In this document: piece by piece, positions 11,110 to 22,265 of the stretch
How positions within the stretch are numbered: the stretch's first letter is position 1
Layout of the letters: the number at the start of each line of letters is the position of its first letter
Origin: Siphonodentalium dalli
Lineage: Eukaryota > Mollusca > Scaphopoda > Gadilida > Siphonodentaliidae
Length of the DNA: 64,000 bases
Assembly (NCBI GenBank): GCA_032622095.1
Contig: CP136062.1
Span: forward strand, 202,951,959 to 203,015,958
Reading direction: 5' to 3'
Translations under genes and position numbers: made by a program
Notes under the pieces: model-generated
Told to the model about the DNA's origin: nothing
Databases searched by the model: none
What the model saw: only the letters and a program-made list of their open reading frames with translations

Positions 11110-12120
11110 AAATATATAATAGACTAGCCGATGAGCCCGACGTTGTCCGGGCTATTCAAAAACCAAATTCAAGTCGATAGCTCCACCCGTTTCCGAGATC
11201 TGGTCTGCGCATGCGCGAAGCTTGCGTCGCACGGGCTCGGCGACCCGATAAAAATCGTATCCGGGGCAAGATACATTCACATAGCAAATTTCAAGTCGAT
11301 AGCTCCACCCGTTTCCGAGATCTCGTCTGCGCATGCGCTGCACGGGCGTCGCACGGGCTCGCCAATACGACAAGGACGACCGCCTGGTCAAACTACACAC
11401 ACGTACCAAGTTTCGTTCCGATAATGGCCCGTATATCTCTCTGCATATGCTAATAACGTTGAATGGTAAACAAACGCTCTTTATAGCGATGCGTCAAAAA
11501 CAAACGCTCATTAAATTATCACTTGATTAACCACCGCAGTGCCGTTTTGTTGTGACTGAGAGTGGAGAATGTGTGCTCTGGGCTTCTCCAAAATGCGACG
11601 TCGACGATTCCCGTGGTATTTTACCTTTGGATAGGAAGTTTGGTCTCGATCGGTCAACCCGTTTTCGATTCTATAAAGGACATACAGACAGACAGAGGTC
11701 TTCAAAATATATATGAGATAGCCGATGAGCCCGACGTTGTCCGGGCTATTCAAAAACCAAATTTCAAGTCGATAGCTCCACCCGTTTCCGAGATCTGTTC
11801 TGCGCATGCGTGAAGCTGGCGTCGCACGGGCTCGGCGACCCGATAAAATTCGTATCCGGGGCAAGATACATTCACATAGCAAATTTCAAGTCGATAGCTC
11901 CACCCGTTTCCGAGATCTCGTCTGCGCATGCGCGAAGTGGGCGTCGCACGGACTCGCCAATACGACAACGTCGACCGCCTGGTCAAACTACACACACGTA
12001 CCAAGTTTCGTCCCGATCGGTCGAGAATCGTAGATTTGTATAAATGACAGACAAACAAACATACGCCGTGATCAACATTCGACAGACAGACAGAAGTCTT
12101 CAAAATATATATGAGATAAA
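11110..12120. repeat. Two-copy repeat with GATGAGCCCGACGTTGTCCG start
   Basis: Copies at about 11,124-11,450 and 11,718-12,118 both begin with GATGAGCCCGACGTTGTCCG. Both contain two internal copies of AAGTCGATAGCTCCACCCGT with CGCATGCGCGAAG, and end near GACAGACAGA(A/G)GTCTTCAAAATATATATGAG. The end motif is shared with the preceding block, so all may be parts of one retroposon family. The overlapping short frames on both strands are repeat shadows. Confidence 0.7.
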
Positions 12121-12382
12121 AATTGATGGGCATCTTTACTATTCATGTAATTTGGATTTGTCAAAAATAATTATTGAGAAAAAGTTTCTGTCATTTGTAC
12201 ACACTACACTTGGTGAACAACATACATGTAACATAAATCGGATCCTTAATTTCTACCAGAAGTTCAGAAAAGCATACCTCCCGTATACTGGTATACCACA
12301 TAATTTTCACCAAGTCCCTACATGGAGACACGACTTGATGAAACTGCGATTTTTAACTCTTTTAATTCAAATATTGTTAAAA

Positions 12383-13597
12383 TCAGTCTAAATTAAACGG
12401 ATCAATAGTCCTAGTGGTTCTCAATGTAGAGTAAAGTCCGATGTGCTGGAAGAGACTAGGCTGGACTAAGAGCGACTCTCTGGAAGACGTTTTGCATAGG
12501 TCGTCGATGGCGGTGTCCACGGCGTAGCCTGATCTACATTCGACATCTTGTAAATAGTCAATAACATCCATAGCACCTTGTCTTGGAAAGAGAACTGCGG
12601 GAAGACAACACGACGGAGCTGTGGTCACTTGATATAAATATTTGCTCAGACGTCTGAATTCATTCACATTTTCTCGTCCAATGAGCAACAATACAAATAC
12701 GAAATATAGGAATATTAAAAAACATATGCCATTAGATATCACGAAATTAGGTGAAGAAATAAACTTCTTCGAAATTAGCACAACTACGCATGCGCAAATT
12801 ATTGCACCACTTATCAGTTCCGGTATTCTCTCTCGGTCGAGGTTGACATATCCGAGAAATCTCCCTGGGTGGTATAGTTTCAGAAACAGAGTTGAATTCT
12901 GAACCCTCGCTCCCAGTTTACGCATCAAGAAAGACAACGTAGTAGCAAAATCAGCTCGAGGAAGGGCATCGTCTTGAAGCATTAAAATATAGTCCTTGTT
13001 AATCTTTAAACTTTCCTCAAGACAGAATACATAATCGCCTCTCTCTTTCTCGAACACATTTTGATTATATCTATGGATTATTGTATATTTTGTGAACGTT
13101 CTGAAAAATATCTTGAGGTTTTGTGCTTCTAAGTGTTTATTGGGGTTGTAGTCAACATTGCATATATTTATTTCCGGTAGCTGTATACCAAGCGAAGATG
13201 TTTGCTCCATAATTGAACTCAACACTTGTGTCAAATACATGGGTGTAACGTTATGATGGGCTCTCGAAACGGTCACAATTGTAATCGCCATTTTTTGGAA
13301 TATCTCATATTCACTAGAAACCTCAGCTGATTTGATCACATGTTTGTCACTTCCCTTTTCGAAATATTTTGATATAATGAGGTCTGCCTTCGCCACTCGA
13401 TCTGCGTTTGTCTTGTCTATTTCATCAATCAAACCCGTTTTGTCTCGATTGAGAAGTCTATAATAAATTGATCCACGGACGTTTACTAGAATGCAAGGAA
13501 GGATCACCAGAAACGTCACAATGTAGCAAACACTGAAGATGACAAACGTCTTTCTTGTAGGCAACAGCGACTTCGACCTTGAACACAATCTGGACAT
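12383..13597 (-). CDS. PGAP4: PGAP4/TMEM246-like post-GPI-attachment GalNAc-transferase
   Basis: Intact 404-codon ATG-to-TGA frame, close to the length I recall for vertebrate PGAP4 (about 400 aa), also with a single coding exon. That family adds a GalNAc side chain to the first mannose of GPI anchors in the Golgi. Visible: a short basic N-terminus, then a membrane segment at residues 18-39; a glycosyltransferase region with MAITIVTVSRAHHNVTPMYL (103-122); a candidate metal/sugar-binding acidic motif in LMLQDDALPR (206-214); FLKLYHPGRFLGY (238-250). Two closely spaced membrane segments (261-277, 287-307) interrupt the catalytic domain, which is distinctive of PGAP4. The C-terminal part has LVQPSLFQHIGLYSTL (377-392), also family-like. 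The ATG is the first of the frame and precedes the signal anchor directly. No linked pathway genes. A possible ATTAAA lies 17 nt past the stop. Assignment is by pattern recognition, not search. Confidence 0.88.
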   Translation of the reverse strand: MSRLCSRSKSLLPTRKTFVIFSVCYIVTFLVILPCILVNVRGSIYYRLLNRDKTGLIDEIDKTNADRVAKADLIISKYFEKGSDKHVIKSAEVSSEYEIFQKMAITIVTVSRAHHNVTPMYLTQVLSSIMEQTSSLGIQLPEINICNVDYNPNKHLEAQNLKIFFRTFTKYTIIHRYNQNVFEKERGDYVFCLEESLKINKDYILMLQDDALPRADFATTLSFLMRKLGARVQNSTLFLKLYHPGRFLGYVNLDRERIPELISGAIICACVVVLISKKFISSPNFVISNGICFLIFLYFVFVLLLIGRENVNEFRRLSKYLYQVTTAPSCCLPAVLFPRQGAMDVIDYLQDVECRSGYAVDTAIDDLCKTSSRESLLVQPSLFQHIGLYSTLRTTRTIDPFNLD

Positions 13598-13753
13598 TGG
13601 ATTCTACTTATGAGCATTGACACTGAAATGAGAAGACAAATAATGACTATTTACTCTGATTTACTGCAGACTTTCCGTGGACAATGAGCTGGAGCAACAT
13701 ATGTAACATGCTATGGGGAACAATAAAGATGGATTATCTCCCCCGCAACATGA

Positions 13754-13761
13754 TTTATATA
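13754..13761 (-). promoter_or_regulatory. Possible TATA box for the PGAP4-like gene
   Basis: TATATAAA on the minus strand about 157 bp upstream of the ATG. Position is plausible for a short 5' UTR, but such sequences are common in this AT-rich DNA and no transcription start is known. Confidence 0.2.
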
Positions 13762-13983
13762 GTTTCCTGTGTATGATATAATAAATATGAATCGAAGAAG
13801 ACCCCTGTCCGGAAACGTGTCTATCAATTAATATCGATTTTATTTGGATTTTTTTTTCGTATAAAATAACTCTGTACTGTCCAATAATGGTCCCTCATAT
13901 TCACGACCATCTTTTATATTTGCGTTTTTTTTAAAGTTACTTTAATTATTGAAAATAAGTAAGGGTTAGAGCACAAGAATTGA

Positions 13984-14032
13984 TCTTTACCAGAATAAAT
14001 CGAGTCGAAGACGAGATTTATTCTGGTAAAAA
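13984..14032. repeat. Short hairpin
   Basis: TTTACCAGAATAAATC and its exact complement GATTTATTCTGGTAAA flank a 13-nt loop. Similar TTAGAGCACAA motifs lie outside each arm (13,968 and 14,059). No neighbouring gene explains it. Confidence 0.8.
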
Positions 14033-14239
14033 AATATTCACGCGCTCTGACCGACTTAGAGCACAATTGATCCCACATAATGCAATAAACTGGAAATGTG
14101 CCGTTGAGCGTGTTTTGACCACGACGCACAATCCGTTCGCTGACCGCGATCGGACACAATAGTCGCTTAGCCACGCCCAATAACGTGATTAACATACCCT
14201 GATCGCCGTTGAATGTGAACAGATATGTCCGAAACAACA

Positions 14240-15240
14240 CGGACTGGTCCCACTTTGAAGCGCCCGTGCGATTTGTCTGTTATGAGTTGCGTGCGCCTAT
14301 AACACTGAACTGTTCCTTCGCCAGCCTTGGGAATTGGTGTGCTTTACCAAACATCAGGGAACGATTGTAACAATGGGATTGTTCTCTAAGCATGTGCATG
14401 GTACACTCTAGGTCGTGTCTAATATTACAATAGATACAATCAATTGGAGAAAGTTTGCGGATCGCATATACGTTCGGACCACAAGGCGGGAGTCCTCTAT
14501 CTAAAAGTTATAAATATAGTAACAAATATATTCCCATTAATTGTTACTATATATTTGTCGCATTATAATAAAATAATATGGAAATAAAATCGATATTAAC
14601 TGATGGAATCGATTCCGGTGGGAATTTCCAACTCGTACGTATTATTTCATACCCAGGACACTATCTAAAATTTGTTATATATAGAGATAATCTATCTTTA
14701 AGCCGATTTGGGTCAAGTTACTATGACTGATTCAACAAGTTATCGTCCGTAATTCGGTAATAATGATCTTGATTTGTACATTATATGGACTTTAAAATAC
14801 AAATTCTGTTGGGAAAAAAATTCAATGACATATATATAGTCAGCAATCCCCTCTCCGATTATCATCAGATCTCAACGAAGCCATGCCATTCGTTAAAAGG
14901 TAATATATCCTGGTTGATGATTGGTCAACTGCCAATTGGGTCACCCGGTTTACATCCCAATATTATAAATGCAGGTCTATATCTCTCGAGTGTATCACGA
15001 ACAGGAAGTTACAAATTGTTGACTTAATGTGACTAAAAGCGGTCAGCAGAATAATTGGGCGTGCTTTCAAAGTTCAGCCGAATTGCATCTGAAAACGATC
15101 AAGTTATCGTAGCGGAGTTTGGAAATCTTATATCGCGCTGATTTAATGTGCTGCGTGGGCTAGTCTCAGATTATCGGCTATTTTGTGAAAATAAATAAGA
15201 ATACACTCAGCTTTTTATGGGAATAAATCACCAAAAAGCT
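14240..15240. other. Intergenic, nothing recognised
   Basis: AT-rich; a weak inverted repeat around TATAGTAACAAATATATT (about 14,515) is the only structure noted. Confidence 0.45.
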
Positions 15241-15405
15241 ATATAAGGATTAACTGTCATGTGGACTGTTTTTATGGAGATGTAACCGCGAGGTGAGTGG
15301 TCATAACTTGTGTAAAACCCGAATGGTTTTACATACAAGTTATGACCACTCACCTCGCGGTTACATCTCCATAAAAACAGTCCACATGACAGTTAATCCT
15401 TATAT
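15241..15405. repeat. 165-bp near-perfect palindrome
   Basis: Left arm from ATATAAGGATTAACTGTCAT to AACTTGTGTAAAACC, right arm GGTTTTACATACAAG to CCTTATAT. The arms are about 78 bp, differ by a 2-nt indel near the loop, and surround a loop of about 5 nt. Transcripts across it would form a long near-perfect duplex. No target duplication was identified. Confidence 0.92.
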
Positions 15406-15757
15406 TTATATACATTTAGCGAAAAAGCCACTTTTGTAAATGTATTTAAATCGAAAAGTGTATCGTGACAAAACCAGCCCAAAATATCCCATAGCACCCT
15501 TGGCAAAAGTTAACAGGAACAATTTCTCTTTATATTGAAACCCGATGATTTATTAAGTCAATCCTGCGCGAGTCCAAATGCGCCCAAAACATTACGCGTT
15601 CGTCTTTCCCAAACCTACGATGTAATTATGAGGCTGCAGTTATGAGCTGCTGCGCGTTCACTGAGAAATAATTGCAACTAGCCACGTGACGTGGGCGCCG
15701 ACCAATCAGAATGCTGGATTAAGTGATAATCACGCTTAGTATGTAAATATATAACTA

Positions 15758-15870
15758 TAAGAAATGAATGTAGTGTGTGCATGTGTGTGTTATTGTGGGA
15801 TGTGGCGCTGTGGTCGTTGGGGGCACAATGTATCGTATCCCCCAATAACACACACTACATTCATTTCTTA
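15758..15870. repeat. Hairpin with TAAGAAATGAATGTAGTGTG arms
   Basis: The left arm (TAAGAAATGAATGTAGTGTG, then TGTTATTG) pairs with the right arm (CAATAACACACACTACATTC to TTTCTTA), enclosing about 45 nt. Probably a MITE remnant. Confidence 0.85.
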
Positions 15871-15879
15871 AATCAACAG

Positions 15880-16800
15880 TTACCGTGTACGGATAACAAT
15901 TTATGCTTATACCTATTCAAAATTATGATTAGCTGCTAGAAGGCTGTCCGTTCTTAATAAATTGACAAAACTTTAATGCTTTGTGCATGGTCTAAAAATA
16001 AGATCATGCAGGTAAATTCACTGGTCATTTATGTTGATCTATTTTACAGTTTTTGTTTTGTTCCCACCCACACTGTGACCATACACGCTTCTAACGTCAC
16101 TTTTTGTCATAAAGGCAATCTGAATACGTCAGTTATTTTTGGTATGTGTATTTTATTCTCTACTGTTTTGTTTTTTGTTATCTATATTTACACCGACCAT
16201 TCGAAAACGCGCATCTTTGTTGCCAACAGCGCTTCTACGACGATACAACCGCGCATCTTTATTTTTATGTTGCAATTTCTGGTTACGGAAAAGAGAAAAA
16301 TACGGTTATAAATTAATTTTGACAGAATGGAGCGGTTGGTATAGTAGCAGTTACATTCGCTCAACACCTCGATGTTTGCCAGGTTGAATTCGATACAATT
16401 GTGTATATTTCGTTAAAGCATTGAAGTAGAAATAGGCTGCAGAAACAGCCCGGGGTCCTAATTTTGGCATATATATTTTCACAATGTATCGGCATTTAGC
16501 AACATGATTGAGTATTTTCTCGTCGATTTTTTCGGATTCCTTTATTCAAATGTTCCTGCAATCACCTTGCGTTGAAATTTGGGTTCATCCTGTAGCCAAT
16601 GTCCATAAAATGAGTCGATTTCGGAAGTGGGTATATCGAAAAATATACGACAGTGCTTCTTTGTGACCAACAACCAACCATCTATGTTGCCGAATTCCAG
16701 TCTGATTATAACTAAAGTAAATATCGCATGTATATGTGTCCGAATCGATGTCCAGGGAAGACTATTTCGTTTCCCGAACGAGATGTAGTTAAATTCGTCT
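15880..16800. other. Intergenic, no gene recognised
   Basis: Open frames at 15,976-16,387 overlap in two frames, with hydrophobic low-complexity translations and no recognisable domain. Nothing else seen. Confidence 0.45.
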
Positions 16801-16810
16801 CGGATCGTGC

Positions 16811-17287
16811 TTAAAGGTACTCAACCCGTAAAGAGGGTCCCCATCTCAACAGATTCCAACAACAACAATCCGATCAGAGGGTCCTATATTACTATTTCTT
16901 TGGCTTTGGGGGTAAAAAATATTTGATTCGAGTCGAGGAACCCATCAAACAAAGCTCAGAGTTATTAGATATTGATTTTTCAAATTTGTTATGTTCTCGA
17001 GATCAGTACTAATAACTGCCGTAATCTGCTCTGGATGTGTACTCCAAATCTATTCAAACAGACAAGGATGAATAACTCTAAAATCAAGTGGTAATTTTAA
17101 CGCAATTTTGATTGAGTTCTGGGCCAGATAGTATTCCCGATAATGAAAAATAATAGATTTCTAAAATCGATATCTAACAAATCTGAGCTTTGATGGGTGA
17201 CTTCCTCGACTCGAATCAAATATTTTTGACCCCCGAAGCCATTGAAATAGTAATTGAGAGGAGTTTTATCGGGTTGAGTACCTTTAA
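16811..17287 (+). mobile_element. Foldback MITE, TTAAAGGTACTCAA family, copy 1
   Basis: The ends are TTAAAGGTACTCAACCCG and CGGGTTGAGTACCTTTAA. The inverted similarity extends inward about 150 bp on each side through ATTTGATTCGAGTCGAGGAA. No ORF of its own. Four more copies lie at 31,271, 35,271, 41,039 and 41,496. The outermost TTAA may be the target duplication, but the palindromic TTTAAA-like end leaves the exact boundary ambiguous. Confidence 0.88.
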
Positions 17288-17690
17288 CTGACACATTCGA
17301 CAAATTATGTAATCAGCTGATAAACGAGTCCCATATGCAATTGAATGTTGTAGCATGATATACTTGATAATGAGCTGGTTGTCCATGCTGCAGTGCAGAT
17401 GGGGGTCGCATGCATGGTTGTATGAACGTTTTGTAAAGGACTCTGCTATCATTGAACAGATTTTCTTAGTCAGATTTATTTGCGTGAAAGAATAAGCGTT
17501 TAACACGTCATATCGGCGTTATATTGGAAAACAATAGGTAGGGCCTATGATTATTTATACACATCACATATTATTCCGTAGTGACGCTCGTCAATCAACG
17601 GCTATACTGGTGATGGATACACACATCTGTTTAGTGCATCAAACATGTGCATCGTCTAAATTATCGAAGCATACTATACATATAGCGAAT

Positions 17691-18230
17691 ATTGTCATTA
17701 ATAACCTCACGCATGTGAGATATTCCTTGGCGAAGCCCACCAGCGATCACACGGATGCGATATATGTACAGTAACCCCGACAGGTATAATCGTCTGCCAA
17801 TCTGTGAAGACGGTATTTAATTATAGAATACCTGCAATCCATTCCATATCGTGGGCATTTGTAACCACTTATATATTCTTTATTGCCTCCTTTTGAGGAG
17901 AGAGATAGTTTGTACATGGTTATTTACAAATACATTGTACATAAATCAAAAGATCAAATCACAAGCACATGCACTCAATGTATAAATATAGACATGTGAC
18001 GTTATAATGATCACATGCGAATGATGTATAATTGTATATAATGTAGACATATATAGTACTCGTGTTCTCGAGTGCTGAAGGTATAACTCGTAATATAGAC
18101 TATTTATGAAACAAAATTATACATTAAATGGATACGCAGAACGAAGTTACATGTATCGCACCCGTGGTGTTCGATGATGGTCGTCACTAAGCCAATATAT
18201 CTCACATGCGTGAGATTATTATGGTAATCC
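17691..18230. mobile_element. Foldback element with ACCTCACGCATGTGAGATAT ends
   Basis: The left end (17,691-17,775) and the inverted right end (18,140-18,230) match over roughly 85 bp, including CTCACGCATGTGAGATAT and GGATGCGATATATGTA / GGGTGCGATACATGTA. A partial third copy (TATCGCATCCGTGTGATCG) runs into the assembly gap at 18,323. No ORF. Confidence 0.7.
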
Positions 18231-18322
18231 AATAATATGCAGCATAGACTAATTAGAATACCACATTATACACATGTTTGGATGCAGAAAACAAATTTAC
18301 ATATATCGCATCCGTGTGATCG

Positions 18323-18422
18323 NNNNNNNNNNNNNNNNNNNNNNNNNNNNNNNNNNNNNNNNNNNNNNNNNNNNNNNNNNNNNNNNNNNNNNNNNNNNNN
18401 NNNNNNNNNNNNNNNNNNNNNN
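18323..18422. other. Assembly gap (100 N)
   Basis: Exactly 100 N, the conventional size for a gap of unknown length. The gap falls inside a repeated hairpin family, which probably caused the break. Features spanning it cannot be judged. Confidence 0.99.
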
Positions 18423-18817
18423 CAACTGATCACATCCAAATTTTCAAAAAATACATCAAAAAGGTCTGCATAGCTATTAGTTTTGAGAAATTTCGAATCG
18501 CACCGATCACCATATACGCCAGATGGCACCATCTATCGTGTTCTACAAATACAAAACACTCTGTAAATTATGTTGACCCCGATTTAGGCCGACCCACCAA
18601 ATTCAAGAATAGAAACAAATGAGTTCTGAAAACACACCTACTAGGCACACAAAATCCGTTTTCAGATCGCTATCCGACTAAAAGGGGGTTTCCCGTCACA
18701 AAATGACGGGTATATAAATGTTCTTTGTTATTTTCTGGTGTCCGCTTTCATGGACACATGGAATGGTCATGCTTCTCTTTTTTTGTTACTTTATTCGCGT
18801 TGGAACACTTTATTATA

Positions 18818-18855
18818 ACCATCATCACCATCATCATCACCATCACCATCATCAA
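18818..18855. repeat. (CAT/CAC)n microsatellite
   Basis: ATCATCACCATCATCATCAC-type run. It gives spurious poly-His or poly-Ile frames, which are not genes. Confidence 0.9.
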
Positions 18856-18888
18856 AAGTCAACCGCTGATCAACTTGTTGCCCTTTGT

Positions 18889-19405
18889 GTATGCATGCAC
18901 ATATGGAACGCAACAATCAAAATATTGTACTTTATCTATACTGAAACAGGCTCAATTCGGGAGACTTTATTTAGCGGGGAGGGGTCTACAACCCCTTTCT
19001 GAGCATCGCGCACATTATATGATCTTAAACTGCGTGAGCTTCGCGCACACATGCATAGCGAGCTTGCAGCACATTTTAAACGGACCCCCTTTGGAAACCT
19101 GTATTCAGCATGCAGCCTAATGATCACACGCCCTGCACTGCGCGGCCCATTTGTATGAACACTTTATTTCAATAAAACTGTATTTTTGCCCCCACCCACC
19201 ATCTCCCCAACCCACGTATATGCATGCACATATATGGAACGCAACAATCAAGATATTTTACTTATCTATATGGCATACTAACTGAAACAGGCTCTATTCG
19301 GAAGCTTTATTTAGCGGGGGATGGGTCTGCAGCCCCTTAGTGAGCTTCGCGCACATTATATGAATTTAAACTGCATGCGCTTCGCGCACATTGTGATCTT
19401 TTAAA
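18889..19405. repeat. Diverged direct duplication, about 320-bp spacing
   Basis: TATGCATGCACATATGGAAC at 18,891 and TATGCATGCACATATATGGA at 19,218 begin two copies that share GCAACAATCAA, CTGAAACAGGCTC, TTTATTTAGCGGGG and several GAGCTTCGCGCACA-type motifs. No coding sequence. Confidence 0.75.
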
Positions 19406-19726
19406 CATTTATTCTTTTATCAGATTTGCACTCAACCGAAAGATTAAAAGAACATTAATTAGCGTCGCAGTATTGTTTACACTGTAGGCCCTATTATTAG
19501 GCCTGTCCCGGGAATGTGATTTTTCTAACTCAGTTTGGCGAATTTACTGAGTTCACGGTACCCACTGGCGGGAGGCCAGACTGTCCATTCGCCATCTTCC
19601 GTGTATACCGGTACTCCTTCGATACTATACATTCAATGCACAACTTTCGTATCAAAGACAGCATTATTTTCTTATGTTTAAACCCAACTGGGCAAATTAA
19701 AATACCATATTAGCACCTATGCCCAA

Positions 19727-19825
19727 CGACGAACGTTCGAGTCTTGACTCTGCACCCCACTACATCCATCCATTCCCAACGACGGTAGAACGTTCGAGTC
19801 TTGACTACACCCCATGCACTATACA
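19727..19825. repeat. Short direct duplication with ACGTTCGAGTCTTGACT
   Basis: CCCAACGACG...AACGTTCGAGTCTTGACT occurs at about 19,721 and 19,777, each followed by a C-rich ACCCCA motif. GTTCGAGTC resembles a tRNA B box, but no A box or cloverleaf is visible. Confidence 0.6.
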
Positions 19826-19972
19826 TGCACTTCCGCGACAAAATCAACATTCGTTATCTAAATTCACAATGAACTTGAACTGACACATTAATTTAGCGCT
19901 TATTTCCAACAACGCTTTGGTTGGGCGCATGGTTATACTCAAACGTGGGCACCCGGGCGTTAACGCGTTCTT

Positions 19973-20272
19973 TAAAGGGATATAGTGCAAGAAATGAATG
20001 AATTTGAGGCATGAATTAGTTTTAAATACACTCATGTGCTCTATGAACGATGCAAACAACATGGTAATTAGAATGAAAATGAGTTTATGACTCGATTAAT
20101 AAATTAATTTTCATTATAATTACCACATTGTTTGCATCGTTCATAGAGCCACATGATTATATTTTTCACTAATTCATGCCTCAAATTCATTCATTTGTGC
20201 ATATATTCTGTTGAGTATAAACGGAGATGGTCCCATAAAAGGCCGGATTTAGTGTACAGTACCCCTTTAACT
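19973..20272 (-). mobile_element. Foldback MITE with TTTAAAGGG ends, copy 1
   Basis: The ends TTTAAAGGGATATAGTGCAA and GTACAGTACCCCTTTAA enclose two long inverted arms: CTCTATGAACGATGCAAACA with its inverse, and GAATGAATTTGAGGCATGAA with its inverse. Shares ATCCGGCC, GGGACCATCTC and GTTTATACTCAACAGAATAT-like sequence with 21,169-21,333. No ORF. Confidence 0.8.
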
Positions 20273-20279
20273 ACGTTTA

Positions 20280-21160
20280 AATGACGTAATTTTGGGGAGC
20301 ACCCCCCCCGCCTTACGAGAAATGACAAGTCGATGAAACAACGATATTGTCTCAGTATATCAGTATGATTCTGAATCTATGTTTATGCAGACTGCCAAAA
20401 ACACCCAAAGTCAAATGGCACAACCAGTCCCATAGTTACGATTGACAACAAGGCTTCAGTTTTAAAATGGCGATGTTCATTCGATGAGTTAACAAGTCAT
20501 AATATACATAAACAATAGCAATATATCTAGCACGTATAATGTATACATAATATGTATTCAGATCTTCCTCCCACAACTAAATTCCAGTCAGAAATATGAA
20601 TATATCTGATGAAATAAATATGCATTAATATAATAACAGAGAACAACGATAACATTTACAATATATACCAAATGTGTGATAACATATATCTTTACCCATC
20701 TGTCCTACATGTATTCAATGGCATCACTCCTGAATGGTTTCTCTCATTCAGTTATGATGTATACATTAGAATGGTGGTCTGTTCTTAATGTGTTGGGGTG
20801 TTCAGATAATAAGAGCAGAAGACATACGGGGAACCGACAACAAAAAAACAACTAAATATCTGATAAACTCTTAAATTTTGACCAGTTTGCATTATTTTGC
20901 AAAATTATGAAAAAAAAACAAAAAAAAACAAAAAAAACACGCACATACAAGAAAAACATCTTTTTCACTTATTTAATTAAAAAATATTTTTTAAATACAA
21001 AAAACACGCAAGCATCACGTCTGGACATTGTAATGTTCTAAACAATAACTACATATTCCGTTCCACTTTGTGGAGCAAATTTTAGAATAAAAATATTTCC
21101 TAGTGACAGAGGGTCGATCCAGTTGACACAAGATCGGACTTGGCACTGAAATGGTTAATC
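20280..21160. other. Intergenic, nothing recognised
   Basis: AT-rich, with A-rich runs at about 20,908-20,940. No gene or repeat family recognised. Confidence 0.45.
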
Positions 21161-21168
21161 TATACAGA

Positions 21169-21333
21169 ACAATAAAGGGGGACTGTACCTTAAATCCGGC
21201 CATATATGGGACCATCTCATGTTATACTCAACAGAATATATGCAACAAATGAATGAATTTGAGCCATGGATGAGTGTATTATGCACTAATCCATGGCTCA
21301 AATTCATTCATTTGTACAAGCACTCCTTTAAGA
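21169..21333 (+). mobile_element. Foldback MITE with TAAAGGGG ends, copy 2
   Basis: Begins ATAAAGGGGGACTGTACCTT and ATCCGGCC, then GGGACCATCTC and TATACTCAACAGAATATATG. It has inverted arms AAATGAATGAATTTGAGCCA / TGGCTCAAATTCATTCATTT and ends CACTCCTTTAA. A shorter relative of 19,973-20,272. Confidence 0.75.
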
Positions 21334-21862
21334 AAAGTGACACACCATCTTTGACGTAGTTTTTGAAGGTAATTATCTGAACACCATTACAAGCAAAGGA
21401 ATTAGAAAATATAAAGGGACACAAGGCACTCCCAGTGGTTAAATGTGTAAAAACTATAAAAGTCTTTAAAACAATCAACACCAAGAACATGAATAAAGAG
21501 ATAAACGATGTTCTTATAATAATTACTATCGAATAACGAAACTTTACATGTTGAAACAATTGTTATGTAAAAAAAAACTGTGGCGATGGTATGTCAACAA
21601 ACATCATTGGTCGCGTATTAAGTTATAATATGTTAGCCTAGATATTTTCAGAATATCGTTCAATGCTTGGACCTTTTCGAATATTTACCATCAAGTTTTG
21701 ATTAACTTTGGTATCTAATTGGACTTTGATCGGTAATGCCATTGTAACATGGTTTCAATATGCGAAATATCGTTGTTGGAGAGTTATTAATAATGAACAT
21801 AAGAACAAAATCGCCCTATTTTATATCTACCTGTTTTTCATACTTTTATAAAATTTATATTA

Positions 21863-22265
21863 TTAACCCTTTACCCAACAAAACGGCCAAAACCGGCCAA
21901 ATAAAGCTTCAACAGCCTAAAATATCTTCGGTCTGTCTCAATAGAACCATACAAATATGGATATCATTGGAACCGGCTCCTTGACCACATTGTGATAGTT
22001 ACAGTTATGCCCTGTGCCAATGCATTCTCTTATATATGCGAGTCGACCATAGGTCGCCTCGCATATATAAGAGAATGCATTGGCCTAAAAAATATCCTCT
22101 TTTTTTAACACTTTTTACCATTTTTTCTTACATTCTTTAACAATTTTATAATTTTTAATGTGTTAAGCCAGTGAATTCTCTTATATATGCGAGGCGACCT
22201 ATGGTCGACTCGCATATATAAGAGAATGCATTGGCACAGGGCCCTTCTGTTGGGTAAAGGGTTAA
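21863..22265 (+). mobile_element. piggyBac-like double-hairpin MITE, copy 2
   Basis: TTAA, then CCCTTTACCCAACA, the ACCGGCCAAATAAAGC arm, two inverted hairpins, and TGTTGGGTAAAGGG followed by TTAA. Nearly identical to copy 1 and in the same orientation. One hairpin arm carries GCCAGTGAATTC instead of GCCAATGCATTC. Confidence 0.9.

Noticed and set aside
11131-12133. Overlapping frames on both strands with CACARLASHG-like translations
   Set aside because: Both strands are open only because of the internally repeated GC-rich retroposon sequence; the same peptides recur in each copy.
18718-19120. Frames with poly-His or poly-Ile
   Set aside because: Produced by the (CAT/CAC)n microsatellite in two frames.
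19727-19825. tRNA-like B box GTTCGAGTC
   Set aside because: No A box, no cloverleaf and no CCA-side pairing around it.
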